From: Paenibacillus sp. 481
GTDB taxonomy: Bacteria > Bacillota > Bacilli > Paenibacillales > Paenibacillaceae
DNA: 64,000 bases
NCBI RefSeq assembly: GCF_021223605.1
Contig: NZ_CP075175.1
Span: 124,001 to 188,000 of the forward strand
Direction: 5' to 3'
This document shows, one piece after another, positions 17,619 to 26,487 of this stretch. Every line of letters begins with the position of its first letter. Position 1 is the stretch's first letter. Both the position numbers and the translations under genes were made by a program. The notes beneath the pieces were generated by a model, which was not told the DNA's origin, did no database searches, and saw only the letters and a program-made list of their open reading frames with translations.

Positions 17619-17933
17619 CTACTTCTCCATCACGGTTTTTAAAAATAGTCGATCACCGAATCCACCATTTTGCTGCGCTTTTTTCAGCCTCAAACGTTCC
17701 AGTTCGTCTCGGGAGACACCTTTCACTGCCGCAAGTGCATATATGACTTCCAACATATCTGCCAGCTCCAACACTTCTTCTGCCTCTAAAAATTCGTTTA
17801 ATTCCTCCTGAAGCTTCTCCTTCAACGCCTTCACAAATAGCTGCTCATCCAGCGTAATCGTGTCGTGCACCTGACCTTGCGCCTCAATAATTTGTGGAAT
17901 TCGATCTCTAACAAGTTTATTGTAATGTTTCAT
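17619..17933 (-). CDS. MazG-like nucleotide pyrophosphohydrolase
   Basis: About 104 residues. K-L-V-R-D-R-I-P-Q-I-I near the start is diagnostic of a phosphoribosyl-ATP pyrophosphohydrolase/MazG-like subgroup, with E-E-L-N-E-F-L-E-A and E-L-A-D-M-L-E-V forming the metal-binding ExxE...ExxD arrangement. Likely a house-cleaning enzyme for abnormal NTPs. ATG 17933 has GAGGA eight bases upstream; longer starts to 17957 add unconserved residues. Confidence 0.85.
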   Translation of the reverse strand: MKHYNKLVRDRIPQIIEAQGQVHDTITLDEQLFVKALKEKLQEELNEFLEAEEVLELADMLEVIYALAAVKGVSRDELERLRLKKAQQNGGFGDRLFLKTVMEK

Positions 17934-18023
17934 CTTGACCATCCTCATTGTCGTCACTTATGACATTTTAAATGTGCTAATGAGATCGTTCGTGACCATG
18001 GAACTCGAAAGGTAACCCTTAAT

Positions 18024-19286
18024 CTATTCCTTGACCATTAATGATTTTATAGCTGCATTATTTTCTATATTCAATATGTCTACATCTTTTCCTTTTACGT
18101 GAATACCGCCATGAATTTCAAAAGAATTAGCTTTTGTTCCTTTTAATATACTCAGTCCTTGAGCTGGAATTTTTTTTATGATACCTTCAACAAGCGAATC
18201 TCCTATATTTCCATACGTGAAGATACCATCATTCACGATTAAACGATCAATCCGTGTGCTTGTTTGAATACCAATTGCGCCATCCCCGTGCGTAATCACT
18301 TTTTTGAAACACGCCGTTCCAATATCACCCGTGTATGCATTAAAACCACGAGCTCCCTGACCAAATGTTTCTATCGTACTTTGTATGGTAAGAACACTTA
18401 TTTTACCAAAATTAACAAACCCAATTCCACTTGCTCCATGCGAGGTAATGGACTTTTTTGCAATCCATTGTGATACTTCACCCCAATTATCCAGTACCAT
18501 ATCATTAACCCCATATGTTGTGACTGTCCCACGATTCGTCATGTTTTTAACCTTCACACCATGCACGATAAACAGACCGCCAGAAATAACGTCGGAAATT
18601 CCCAATCTTATTTTTCCTGTTGAGTGAATTTCATCCGTATCGATAACATCGGCAGTCAAAATCCCATTATGATTCGGCAAAGCATTAGGCCCATATCCAC
18701 TTAAGAAAATCCCGCTCCCTAAAACCGGTTTATCTTTTCCCCCTATCTGAATCCCATTTATGGAAACCGAAAGTACGGAGTCCTTTGATTGTTGTTGATT
18801 CCAAATCGTTAATGCTCCTTGAATCACCGATACACCGAACCCCTCGGGTCTTTCCATTCTATTCAGCACATCAGCTTCAATAATATGTAGATTTATCATT
18901 TCAATATGTCCGTTTTGGATTTTTGATTTCGCTAAAATCTGTACACTTCCAATTGTTTTTACATTTTTGATTTTCAGATTTCCCATAGATTTTTGGTTAT
19001 ATGAATTGAAAATGGCTCTGTTCTTGGGCGATACCTCTATACATAAATCCGATAGGGTATTGTTATTTGTGACTTCAATACCATCCATTCCTGCTTCAAA
19101 TATGATTCTCGTGTCTGTAGTAGCCCCTTTTAGCGTTACTTTTTCCGGTATCGTAATGGTGTTATTCACTTTTAAGGTTTGAGTTATCTCAATGACTGGA
19201 ACCTTCTTCTTCAAACCTATTAATAGTTCAGATTGGTTAGAAACTTTTAAAGTTCCTCTTTTTGCCCATACATTTTTGATGTTCAT
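18024..19286 (-). CDS. Right-handed beta-helix-like repeat protein, unknown function
   Basis: About 420 residues from ATG 19286. The whole length alternates short strands with Gly/Asn turns (I-S-V-S-I-N-G-I-Q-I-G-G, G-V-K-V-K-N-M-T-N-R-G-T-V), spaced about 20 residues, the look of a pectate-lyase-type beta-helix. No signal peptide or catalytic motif is recognisable. The open frame extends to 19568, but that part reads through a strong terminator hairpin (19517-19555) belonging to the gene upstream, so a start after it is likely; ATG 19286 has AAAGGGG twelve bases in front. A spore-surface or secreted adhesin role is possible but unproven. Confidence 0.6.
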   Translation of the reverse strand: MNIKNVWAKRGTLKVSNQSELLIGLKKKVPVIEITQTLKVNNTITIPEKVTLKGATTDTRIIFEAGMDGIEVTNNNTLSDLCIEVSPKNRAIFNSYNQKSMGNLKIKNVKTIGSVQILAKSKIQNGHIEMINLHIIEADVLNRMERPEGFGVSVIQGALTIWNQQQSKDSVLSVSINGIQIGGKDKPVLGSGIFLSGYGPNALPNHNGILTADVIDTDEIHSTGKIRLGISDVISGGLFIVHGVKVKNMTNRGTVTTYGVNDMVLDNWGEVSQWIAKKSITSHGASGIGFVNFGKISVLTIQSTIETFGQGARGFNAYTGDIGTACFKKVITHGDGAIGIQTSTRIDRLIVNDGIFTYGNIGDSLVEGIIKKIPAQGLSILKGTKANSFEIHGGIHVKGKDVDILNIENNAAIKSLMVKE

Positions 19287-19514
19287 CTCGTTTCTGTTCC
19301 CCTTTACGCCCGAACGGAATGCGGCACCTTGGATGGCTACAAGTTCACCGAATGAGGCTGGTAACCGATAAATGGATATACAGGATAGGGCTTCTACATA
19401 GATTATCTCCTCCAAATATCGATCATTACTAACATATGTATAAACGGCAACGTCGGTTAATGCCTCTCCTATACAGAAATATAGGAGCCTCAACTTGTCT
19501 TTGTTTGCATACAA

Positions 19515-19556
19515 AAAACAACCATGGCTGCTGCATGCGCTCACCATGGTTGCTTG
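19515..19556 (-). terminator. Terminator of the DUF1361 gene
   Basis: On the minus strand GCAACCATGG, a 16-base loop, CCATGGTTGT then TTTTTTG. A ten-base stem and T run, placed just downstream of the DUF1361 stop. It also marks the upstream limit for the start of the beta-helix gene. Confidence 0.8.
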
Positions 19557-19594
19557 ATATTCCTTCATTTCGATATATGCTGTTCGTGTATCGC

Positions 19595-20311
19595 TTATGT
19601 TCTTACTATCGGACGATGAACCAAAACATACAAAATGATATAAATCACCAAATTAGCAGTGCCGAAAAGCAGTGTAAATTGGATTGACTCCAGATGTATG
19701 TCACGCGTGATAATGACCAAAATATTGCTAGGGTCGGTAAGGATGTCCCAACTGTTCCAGCGAATAAATCTGCCTAAATAGATCGCAAACCCACTGAGAA
19801 GCTGCATCGTGATGACGAAGCTCCAGCCAATTGTACGATTCCACTTGTCCGCAAGCAATTGTTGAATGACATAAAGGGCAACGAAGCTTAGCGCAACAGC
19901 GATAAAGACCCCCATAACGATAGTGTACATATGATGCCAAAGTGCAAAGTCCGGATTGAACAATAATCGTGCCTCGTTGGAGTAAGGGGTGTAATTCGGA
20001 TTTACTACAATAAATTTCTGGCTTTGAATATGGATGAGATCGGTAATGATATATGAGGTATTCGGATAAAACAAAAACCAGATAAGTGACAAAATAGCAA
20101 GTACGACTTTGTGGCGCACTTCTGTTGTAACCCCTTTGCTTACATTGCGATAAATAAGTACCGCCATATAAAAAGGGATCGCAGCGAGCATTATATTCCA
20201 TACCATATAGCCAAGAAAGTGATCCTGAGCAAAAAAGATGGACACAACATATAATCCGATTATGATACTTAGCTTATTAACGATAGATTTATGATGTTCA
20301 TGACCGATCAT
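19595..20311 (-). CDS. DUF1361 integral membrane protein
   Basis: 238 residues with about six hydrophobic segments. The DUF1361 signature is plain: F-L-F-Y-P-N-T-S-Y-I-I-T-D-L-I-H and, later, A-I-Y-L-G-R-F-I-R-W-N-S-W-D-I-L. The function of the family is unknown. AAGGAGAG lies upstream, with a somewhat long spacing to ATG 20311. Followed by its own terminator, so probably monocistronic. Confidence 0.88.
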   Translation of the reverse strand: MIGHEHHKSIVNKLSIIIGLYVVSIFFAQDHFLGYMVWNIMLAAIPFYMAVLIYRNVSKGVTTEVRHKVVLAILSLIWFLFYPNTSYIITDLIHIQSQKFIVVNPNYTPYSNEARLLFNPDFALWHHMYTIVMGVFIAVALSFVALYVIQQLLADKWNRTIGWSFVITMQLLSGFAIYLGRFIRWNSWDILTDPSNILVIITRDIHLESIQFTLLFGTANLVIYIILYVLVHRPIVRT

Positions 20312-20447
20312 CCTAACAAAATCTCTCCTTCCTTTCTATTTGCCACCTTCAAAAATAGCTCTCAACAAGACTAAAGCGCAAATGGTTCTTCGAATTGTAT
20401 CGAAAAAAGGAAACTTTTGCAATCGTATGCGAGTGTGGTGTAGTGGC

Positions 20448-20497
20448 AAAAAAAAAAGAGACTGTCCATAGTCTACTAGACTATGGTACAGTCTCTT
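20448..20497 (-). terminator. Terminator of the chitin monooxygenase gene
   Basis: Minus strand AAGAGACTGT, ACCATAGTC, loop, GACTATGG, ACAGTCTCTT then a run of T. The stem is about 18 bp, very stable, directly after the gene end. Confidence 0.9.
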
Positions 20498-20506
20498 ACC
20501 TCACGA

Positions 20507-21556
20507 TTAGTTCACTGTTTTCCACGCACCTGATTTACCTGGAAGTTCACCTTGTACCCACCATTGTGCTTCGTAAACAACACCATTGTAGAGCACTCGT
20601 TTACCCTTTGTATACACGGTATTCGCGTCCCAAGCAGGTGTAGTCGTGCCGCCACCATTGGTCGATGTTTTGGCTGTAATTCCAAGGGATGCCTGCGATT
20701 TGTTGCCTAAACCATCAACAGCTTGAACCGTATACGTGTAAGACGTATTCGCCACTAGACCAGAGTCAGTAAACGACGTTTGGCTAGTTGTTCCGACTAA
20801 GCTACCATTGCGGAATACTTCATACAAGCGAATGCCGTTTGTTGCAGAGGAAGCGCTCCAAGAAAGCGAAATGCTAGAAGTCGTTTGGGACTGAGAAACT
20901 ACATTAGTAGGAACAGAAGGAAGCTTTACACCCGATCCATCGTTAATGACGTTCACGTCAATAACTTGGTGGAAAGCATTAGGCGTATCTGCAACATCCC
21001 AGACACCTAAAATCACATGGTAACCGCTGCGATCAGAAGGAACCGTGCAGCTGTGGCTTACTTTTTCAGCTGGTTGTTTGCCACCATCTTGATAGCTACA
21101 AAATTGCTCTAAGCTATCACGTGACAACGGCTTGTTTTGATCCCAGCCTGTTTTCGTAATAAAATATCTCCACTGTGAAGTACTATGACGAGCTGTGATA
21201 TGCCAATTAAACGTATTTTGGCCTGTGTTCATCGTCACTTTTTGCCAGCGATTCGTGCCTTGTGCATCCAGCTCAGGGTACAGGCCTACACCTGCAAGTT
21301 GGCCATCTGCTGGACCAGCTGCCGGAAAGCCTTTCTTGCCTTCAACGCTTTGCGGCTCGTAACGGACTTGTCCACAATTGTTGTTATTTCCTTGCTTACA
21401 TAAATAAGCTCGGCTTGCAGGAGCTTCAATATAACCGTGTGCAGAAGCTGTTTCTGCCACGGCCAATGTACCAGCTAAACCTAGCAATACTCCACCTGTA
21501 ACGAGCAGTGGTGTTGCTTTTAACGAGAGTTTGTTCCAAAAAGTTTGTTGAATCAT
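20507..21556 (-). CDS. AA10 lytic polysaccharide monooxygenase (chitin-active), with FnIII and CBM5/12
   Basis: 349 residues. A signal peptide ends E-T-A-S-A so that His40 (H-G-Y-I-E-A-P) becomes the mature N-terminus; with His124 (T-A-R-H-S-T-S-Q-W) it forms the copper histidine brace. Domains: signal 1-39, AA10 40 to ~205, fibronectin type III ~213-297, Gly/Thr linker, and a C-terminal CBM5/12 (Y-T-K-G-K-R-V-L-Y-N-G-V-V-Y-E-A-Q-W-W) ~305-349. It oxidatively cleaves crystalline chitin outside the cell. The CBM5/12 and the GbpA/CBP21-like brace context favour chitin over cellulose. A likely CcpA site lies upstream and a strong terminator downstream. Confidence 0.95.
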   Translation of the reverse strand: MIQQTFWNKLSLKATPLLVTGGVLLGLAGTLAVAETASAHGYIEAPASRAYLCKQGNNNNCGQVRYEPQSVEGKKGFPAAGPADGQLAGVGLYPELDAQGTNRWQKVTMNTGQNTFNWHITARHSTSQWRYFITKTGWDQNKPLSRDSLEQFCSYQDGGKQPAEKVSHSCTVPSDRSGYHVILGVWDVADTPNAFHQVIDVNVINDGSGVKLPSVPTNVVSQSQTTSSISLSWSASSATNGIRLYEVFRNGSLVGTTSQTSFTDSGLVANTSYTYTVQAVDGLGNKSQASLGITAKTSTNGGGTTTPAWDANTVYTKGKRVLYNGVVYEAQWWVQGELPGKSGAWKTVN

Positions 21557-21587
21557 GTCATTTACCTCCTCTAATTTGGCTAGATAA

Positions 21588-21601
21588 GGACAGCGCTTAC
21601 A
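21588..21601 (-). promoter_or_regulatory. Candidate CcpA (cre) site before the monooxygenase gene
   Basis: Minus strand TGTAAGCGCTGTCC matches TGWAARCGYTWNCW at 12 of 14 positions. It lies 32-45 bases before the start codon, downstream of a possible -10 (TATAAT, complement of 21658-21663), a position where bound CcpA would block transcription. Confidence 0.55.
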
Positions 21602-21715
21602 TTTACCTGTCCACGAGTATTTCTTTTTATCGACTATGCACCTCCCTTACAAGTTTTATTATAATAGAAGATTCCTAAATTTAACACTCCATTTTCACTT
21701 GATTTCATATAAAAA

Positions 21716-21746
21716 TTAAAAGGCTGCTCTTTTGGCAGCCTTTTTG
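21716..21746 (-). terminator. Terminator between the monooxygenase and a membrane protein gene
   Basis: AAAAGGCTGC / GCAGCCTTTTT hairpin. On the minus strand it ends in TTTTAATTTTT, serving the membrane protein gene at 21766. Confidence 0.75.
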
Positions 21747-21765
21747 TCGTTTTTTGCAACCATTA

Positions 21766-22215
21766 TCACCAAAATTTTTCATTAATCCACAAAATCCCTA
21801 AACAAAAGGTCCACACGAATACCGGTAAGCCTAGACTTATAAGCGCAGATAACGACGAATAATGTGTTTTCTTTCTTCTAAGCAGGATATCGGTAATTAA
21901 AAATAATAGCGCAGCAATCAAGCTAACCCACAGTAATACAAGACCAAATACGAGATGCAGCGCCGCGGATACGAACAACTCCGCATTTTTCTTTTTCCAT
22001 TTCATCGCTACCCGTTTCCCGATATAATCGCTAAGCATCGAAGTTAATACGCCATAAACGAGAATAACTGGAAAGCTAAACATCATATACACAGGTAAAG
22101 ACGAAATAAACGAAAATATGAAACTTTGGATGGTATCAAACCTTTTCTCACTAAATGGATCTGATACAATCAGTCCTAATATGAAGGCAAAGCACGTACC
22201 TGAAATCGATGCGGC
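21766..22215 (-). CDS. Small integral membrane protein, unknown function
   Basis: About 149 residues with four predicted membrane helices, e.g. F-A-F-I-L-G-L-I-V and L-H-L-V-F-G-L-V-L-L-W-V. I do not recognise the family. The frame is open to 22356, but that part lies inside the VOC gene; ATG 22215 is the first Met past the VOC stop. No good ribosome site precedes it (a G-rich run sits about 25 bases upstream), so the true start may be a nearby non-ATG codon. Confidence 0.55.
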   Translation of the reverse strand, partial: AASISGTCFAFILGLIVSDPFSEKRFDTIQSFIFSFISSLPVYMMFSFPVILVYGVLTSMLSDYIGKRVAMKWKKKNAELFVSAALHLVFGLVLLWVSLIAALLFLITDILLRRKKTHYSSLSALISLGLPVFVWTFCLGILWINEKFW

Positions 22216-22258
22216 CATTATTTTTCGTTGAAAAATAGCTATCCCCCCGCCTCTTTGA

Positions 22259-22624
22259 CTAATGGAGCCGCTGAATACATTCCACTCGATTTCCGAACGG
22301 ATCCCTAAATTCAAAACGATCATAGCCTGGAATAGGAACGGCTTCGAGTACTTCAATTCCGTGTTCTACTAATCGGTTATGTATCGCCTCGACATTCATC
22401 ACTTCGTACGCCAGATGCGCCTTTGTCAAGGTACGATCCACCCCATCTTCGGTGCCGATATGCAGCTCACTATTCCCTACCTGCACCCAAAATCCACCTC
22501 TGCCTTGCAATGAAACAGGTTTAGGTAGCTCTTCCAGCTGCAATACGCCGCAATAGAAGCTTCTCGCTTCCTCTTCCTTTCCTTTTGGAATCGTAATTTG
22601 CGCATGATGAAATCCTTTGATCAT
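22259..22624 (-). CDS. VOC family (glyoxalase/bleomycin resistance-like) protein
   Basis: About 121 residues, two beta-alpha-beta-beta-beta modules. G-F-H-H-A-Q-I-T-I-P-K-G at the start supplies the first metal His, and R-F-E-F-R-D-P-F-G-N-R-V-E ends with the typical D-P-x-G-N-x-x-E. Length is normal for a complete protein. ATG 22624 follows AGGGAGG; the longer frame to 22738 runs into the Amj gene and is rejected. Substrate unknown. Confidence 0.87.
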   Translation of the reverse strand: MIKGFHHAQITIPKGKEEEARSFYCGVLQLEELPKPVSLQGRGGFWVQVGNSELHIGTEDGVDRTLTKAHLAYEVMNVEAIHNRLVEHGIEVLEAVPIPGYDRFEFRDPFGNRVECIQRLH

Positions 22625-22650
22625 CGTAAGTCCTCCCTGAGATGAGTTGA

Positions 22651-23469
22651 TTACAAATACACCACGATCCAGCTTATTAAGCTTGCTGCTGGAACGAACA
22701 AAGCCTGCGCCAATATCGTGCCCGCTAAACGGGAACACATTAATAGCGCAAAAATTTTACCGAGTCGGTGCTTTTCCCGCTCATCGTGCAGCGCACGCTC
22801 TGTTAACAACGCCATTTGTGGGTCAATTAATATAGTTAACAAAATGGTCGCTACGCCATTGATGACACCTGAAGACATGGAAGCGGCTACAGCAAATTCA
22901 GGCTGCAACACCGAAGCATATAACGCTGCGAGCACGCCGACGGTATAAATGCCTGACACGAGGCAGTTCAATACTAATAAACGTTTAGGGATGCCCATCA
23001 GGCGCAATGATTTTAGCATACTAAAGCGTGGTTTGCGCAAGTGATGGCCGGCATGCCTCACCTTCGTGATTGTGACGGAAGAAATAAGTCTGGGCACAGA
23101 ACCCGTCACTTCCAAATGCGTAATGATTCGCTTGGCTAAACGAACAGCAGATGGGAACAAGAACAACGCAAGTAACGTACCCACCGATGCCGAGCCAATA
23201 AATATCCGAAATACGAGTTCAATATTAAAGTCGTTGTACGCGATCGCGTGATCAATCATTTTACCCGTTAGAGGCGCTTGAATTAAGTTGGAAGTGCGAG
23301 AAATAAGGACGATAATGCCTGTGAGTGAAATGGCGACGACGATCTTCCCAACCCTTACACCCGCGAGTCGGAATGCATAGGATAACGTTTCTACCAAATG
23401 TATGAGCATCGTCAATCCAGCGATAAGAATGATTTTATCGAACAGAACCCCAAACCTCCTATTCCACAT
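22651..23469 (-). CDS. amj: Lipid II flippase, Amj family
   Basis: About 273 residues and six to eight membrane helices. H-L-V-E-T-L-S-Y-A-F-R-L-A-G-V-R-V-G-K and V-L-I-S-R-T-S-N-L-I-Q-A-P-L match B. subtilis Amj (YdaH), the alternative to MurJ that moves lipid II across the membrane. Start problem: ATG 23469 lies before, not after, the only good ribosome site (AGGAGG at 23455-23460). The first in-frame codon at proper spacing after that site is CTG at 23445, which would give a mature start matching the family. I list the ATG as the outer limit. Confidence 0.82.
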   Translation of the reverse strand: MWNRRFGVLFDKIILIAGLTMLIHLVETLSYAFRLAGVRVGKIVVAISLTGIIVLISRTSNLIQAPLTGKMIDHAIAYNDFNIELVFRIFIGSASVGTLLALFLFPSAVRLAKRIITHLEVTGSVPRLISSVTITKVRHAGHHLRKPRFSMLKSLRLMGIPKRLLVLNCLVSGIYTVGVLAALYASVLQPEFAVAASMSSGVINGVATILLTILIDPQMALLTERALHDEREKHRLGKIFALLMCSRLAGTILAQALFVPAASLISWIVVYL

Positions 23470-23597
23470 TTTACAACGCTCGTCACATCCCAATTTTACC
23501 AGCACATGAATTATGAAGGCAATGATAATCCCAAAAAAAGCCAGAACGCTAGGCTTACACCTCATTCTGGCTTAACAGACGTTTAGTCTGCATTCGA

Positions 23598-24617
23598 TTA
23601 TGGAGTTGAGAACCAATGATGCCCGTACGGTCCTGGAGCCTCAATCGTCTCCCCTAATTGCCTCGCAGCTGTACGTGCCCAAAATGGATCATTAAGCAAC
23701 TCTCTGCCAATCGCTACAAGGTCTGCGCGTCCATTTTGCACAATTTCTTCCGCCTGTAAACCGTTCTTAATGAGGCCTACAGCAGCGGTGGCGATACCAG
23801 CCTCCCGCCGAATAGCGTCTGCATACGGCACTTGATAGCCTGGGAATGATTGGGGCACAATAGGTAGCACGCCCCCGCTGCTCACATCGATCAGGTCAAC
23901 ACCTTGCTCTTTCATTAATTTCGCAAAGTAAATATGATCCTCTACCGTATTGCCCCCTTCCCCGTATTCGACAGCTGATACACGTACGAACAGCGGACCG
24001 CTCCAGAAGCTGCGAATTTCATCGATTACTTCGCGCAGGAACTGGTAGCGCTTATCGCGAGTTCCACCGTATTTATCCTCTCTGTGATTCGTATACGGGG
24101 AAAGGAAATTGTTCACCAAATATCCGTGCGCAGCATGAATTTCGATCACGTCAAAGCCCGCTTCAACCGCTCTTCTGGCTGCATGCTTAAAGGCCTGAAC
24201 GAGATCTTGAATCTCTTCCTCATTTAATACTTTTGGCATCCGACTTTGGAAAGGTACCGCAGAAGGCGCAACCGATTCGCGCTCGGTTTCTGTTTTGAGA
24301 CCGATGTGTACGAGTTGAATGCCTACTTTAGATCCGTATAAGTGTTGAACACGTACGAGCTCACGTAATTGTGGAATATGATCATCACGCCATAGCCCGA
24401 GAACACCAGCGTAATTATTGGGCCCTGGATCGACAACGACTGTGGATTCCACCATAATTAAGCCCACCTGTCCAAGTGCACGTGCACCATAGTGCAACGT
24501 ATGCCACTCTGTAGCTATCCCATCCGGTGTTGCCATGCTCGTGACCATCGGAGACATCATGATTCGATTTTTCAACGCTAAGCCATTAATCGTAATCGGT
24601 GTAAACAGTAAACTCAT
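23598..24617 (-). CDS. NADH:flavin oxidoreductase (old yellow enzyme, NamA/YqjM-like)
   Basis: About 339 residues, FMN TIM barrel. Blocks: L-F-T-P-I-T-I-N-G-L-A-L-K-N-R-I-M-M-S-P-M, then I-E-I-H-A-A-H-G-Y-L-V-N-N-F-L-S-P-Y-T-N-H-R-E-D-K-Y-G-G, and V-A-I-G-R-E-L-L-N-D-P-F-W. Such enzymes reduce activated C=C bonds and nitro compounds. The His-x-x-Asn/His pair typical of the active site (here H-I-G-L-K region) deserves checking. AAGGAG precedes ATG 24617. It lies 39 bases downstream of a MerR regulator on the same strand, suggesting inducible co-expression. Confidence 0.88.
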   Translation of the reverse strand: MSLLFTPITINGLALKNRIMMSPMVTSMATPDGIATEWHTLHYGARALGQVGLIMVESTVVVDPGPNNYAGVLGLWRDDHIPQLRELVRVQHLYGSKVGIQLVHIGLKTETERESVAPSAVPFQSRMPKVLNEEEIQDLVQAFKHAARRAVEAGFDVIEIHAAHGYLVNNFLSPYTNHREDKYGGTRDKRYQFLREVIDEIRSFWSGPLFVRVSAVEYGEGGNTVEDHIYFAKLMKEQGVDLIDVSSGGVLPIVPQSFPGYQVPYADAIRREAGIATAAVGLIKNGLQAEEIVQNGRADLVAIGRELLNDPFWARTAARQLGETIEAPGPYGHHWFSTP

Positions 24618-24656
24618 CGTTCCCACTCCTTCGCCCCATTTAAGCTTTACGTTCCA

Positions 24657-25472
24657 TTAAGCTTTCGGTTCAATTGCAAGTTGAATTTCAGTCATAAACG
24701 GTTCCATCGCGTGCTCATCTTCGAAAAAATAGAGCTCTCGTCGTGGCTCGCCCGCTGTTAACACATAGCCGTTCTTTTCAATCCACATCGCTAAGCTTGC
24801 ACTTGCCGTGCTAATTTCACAACGATGCGTCAAACGCTGCACAATCGTCGCCATCAGCGGATGGTGAGGGATGCACTGCACGGTAAATGGCGCATGCATG
24901 TTAATCTCACGCGATAATGGACGTGCAACTTCGATTTCCATCTTCTCATCGCACGCTGCGCAGCCATGTAGCAAAGCGAGGCGTGGCTGAACGTTAGACA
25001 CATGCTTCCCTAACGCGCTGTCTAATTGCTGAAATAAGTGCGGAATGTCAACAATTGTAGCCTTACTGCGAAAAGAAGCTACCCATTGAGGTTCTACTTC
25101 TTTGAGAACAACATGCTGAAGATTGATCTCCTGTTCGGCTTCGAGCTGCTGCAATCGTTCTTCCAAGCGTGCAAGCTTCTCCTGTTCGTTGCGCAGCACG
25201 GACTGAATCTCTGCCTTTTTCACCTTAAACATGCCTTTAATTTGTTCCAAGCTCACTTGTTCTTGCAGCAGCGGAACGATTTGCTGCAACGTAAAACCAA
25301 GCTCCTTAAACGCTAAAATGCGGTTAAGCTCCAATAATTGTTCCGCAGCGTAGTAACGGTACCCCGTAACGTCATCAATATGAGCTGGTTTCAGCAGTTG
25401 CATCTGGTCATAGAAGCGGAGCGCTTTAACGGATACCTTGCTTAATTTTGAAAACTCGCTAATTTTGAACAT
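24657..25472 (-). CDS. MerR family regulator with GyrI-like effector domain (BmrR type)
   Basis: 271 residues. N-terminal winged helix: I-S-E-F-S-K-L-S-K-V-S-V-K-A-L-R-F-Y-D, then G-Y-R-Y-Y-A-A-E-Q-L; a long coiled coil (residues ~78-115, K-A-E-I-Q-S-V-L-R-N-E-Q) and a C-terminal effector-binding domain ending E-P-F-M-T-E-I-Q-L-A-I-E. BmrR-type proteins sense hydrophobic cations or other drugs. It probably controls itself and the adjacent old yellow enzyme. AGGAGA precedes the ATG. Confidence 0.9.
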   Translation of the reverse strand: MFKISEFSKLSKVSVKALRFYDQMQLLKPAHIDDVTGYRYYAAEQLLELNRILAFKELGFTLQQIVPLLQEQVSLEQIKGMFKVKKAEIQSVLRNEQEKLARLEERLQQLEAEQEINLQHVVLKEVEPQWVASFRSKATIVDIPHLFQQLDSALGKHVSNVQPRLALLHGCAACDEKMEIEVARPLSREINMHAPFTVQCIPHHPLMATIVQRLTHRCEISTASASLAMWIEKNGYVLTAGEPRRELYFFEDEHAMEPFMTEIQLAIEPKA

Positions 25473-25602
25473 ATGTGCTTTTCTCCTAGCCGCTGTATTT
25501 TAGCAACTTTCAAGCTTCACAGCATATCACTTCGCTTTTCGCTTAATGAAAGTGTATACTTTCCAGTTAAGGGGAAAGTCAAGTAAAAAAAGAAAATAAA
25601 AA

Positions 25603-25630
25603 AGACATCAAGGCATGGCGCTTGATGTCT
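25603..25630 (-). terminator. Terminator between the DIP1984 gene and the MerR gene
   Basis: AGACATCAAG / CTTGATGTCT, ten-base stem; on the minus strand it is followed by TTTTTTATTTTC. Confidence 0.8.
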
Positions 25631-25922
25631 CACGGTTACACGATAGCTTAACTGTCTGATGTGAAGTAAATCGACGACGAAAAATAACGAAATTGAATAC
25701 GTATATTCCCCTTCCCCACCCTCGCTATGACCAATAAACCAACACATGGTAGTTACATTAAAAGGTACAAATTACGTTATGCCGGTGGCATATGTAACAA
25801 TACTGGGCTAATTTATAAATGGTGCAGATATGGCCCTGCATCTACGTCATCCAACTTTCCCAGTTGGCGGGTCGTGCTCGTTTTTATTGGTCTAGCTACC
25901 ATCGCTTTAATCGTCGCTACTC
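25631..25922. other. Gene-poor stretch beyond the DIP1984 gene
   Basis: About 290 bases. A plus-strand frame from 25727 to 25966 encodes 79 residues ending in a convincing hydrophobic helix (W-R-V-V-L-V-F-I-G-L-A-T), but it has no ribosome site and runs into the 3' end of the opposite gene. It may be a small membrane protein with an unseen start or merely chance. Confidence 0.25.
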
Positions 25923-26381
25923 TTAATCGAGCAAATCTATCGTCCAATTTTTTTCTTGAATTTTAAAATCGAGTTCACGGTATGACTTGGATAACGTATC
26001 CACTTGTTGCTGCAGATCAATAATATCAACCGTTCGGAAAAACTTAACTTCAGAGCGACTATATCGATCTTGCTTAATAGAAGCATGTTCGATCATTTCA
26101 TTAAGTAGATTGCGCTTCTGCATGAACTTGTCACGCTCGGCCAGTGCATCTGCAATACTGAACTGCGCATCAAACGGCGTTAAGGCGTTTGTTTTGTTTA
26201 TTTTCTGGATCATGAGTGTAAGTTCATTCACCGTACGATCAAGCTCGGCAACGAGCAGCGTCGGATTTTCTGCGGGTTCCTCGCCTTCTTGAACTTTTAT
26301 AACTCGTTCTAATCTATTTTTCAGTTGTTGTATTTTGCGTTGATAATCGGCACGATGAACGAGTGCTTCTGCAAGTTTCAA
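25923..26381 (-). CDS. DIP1984 family (septicolysin-like annotated) protein
   Basis: 152 residues, nearly all helical with heptad-like coiled-coil segments. Start K-L-A-E-A-L-V-H-R-A-D-Y-Q-R-K-I-Q-Q-L-K and the later I-A-D-A-L-A-E-R-D match the DIP1984 family, often labelled septicolysin without functional proof. Start is TTG at 26381, seven bases after AGGAGGG. No signal peptide, so a secreted toxin role is unlikely. Confidence 0.8.
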   Translation of the reverse strand: MKLAEALVHRADYQRKIQQLKNRLERVIKVQEGEEPAENPTLLVAELDRTVNELTLMIQKINKTNALTPFDAQFSIADALAERDKFMQKRNLLNEMIEHASIKQDRYSRSEVKFFRTVDIIDLQQQVDTLSKSYRELDFKIQEKNWTIDLLD

Positions 26382-26487
26382 TATGAGCCCTCCTACATTG
26401 GGGAAGATGTAATGACGAACGAAGTCTACTTCTATATTTAACCATAAAGTAGACTCGTTATCAAATCACTCAAATCACTCAAAAGAC

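Noticed and set aside
25727-25966. 79-residue plus-strand frame with a hydrophobic C-terminal helix
   Set aside because: No ribosome site and it overlaps the end of the DIP1984 gene. Kept only as a note because the hydrophobic segment looks real.
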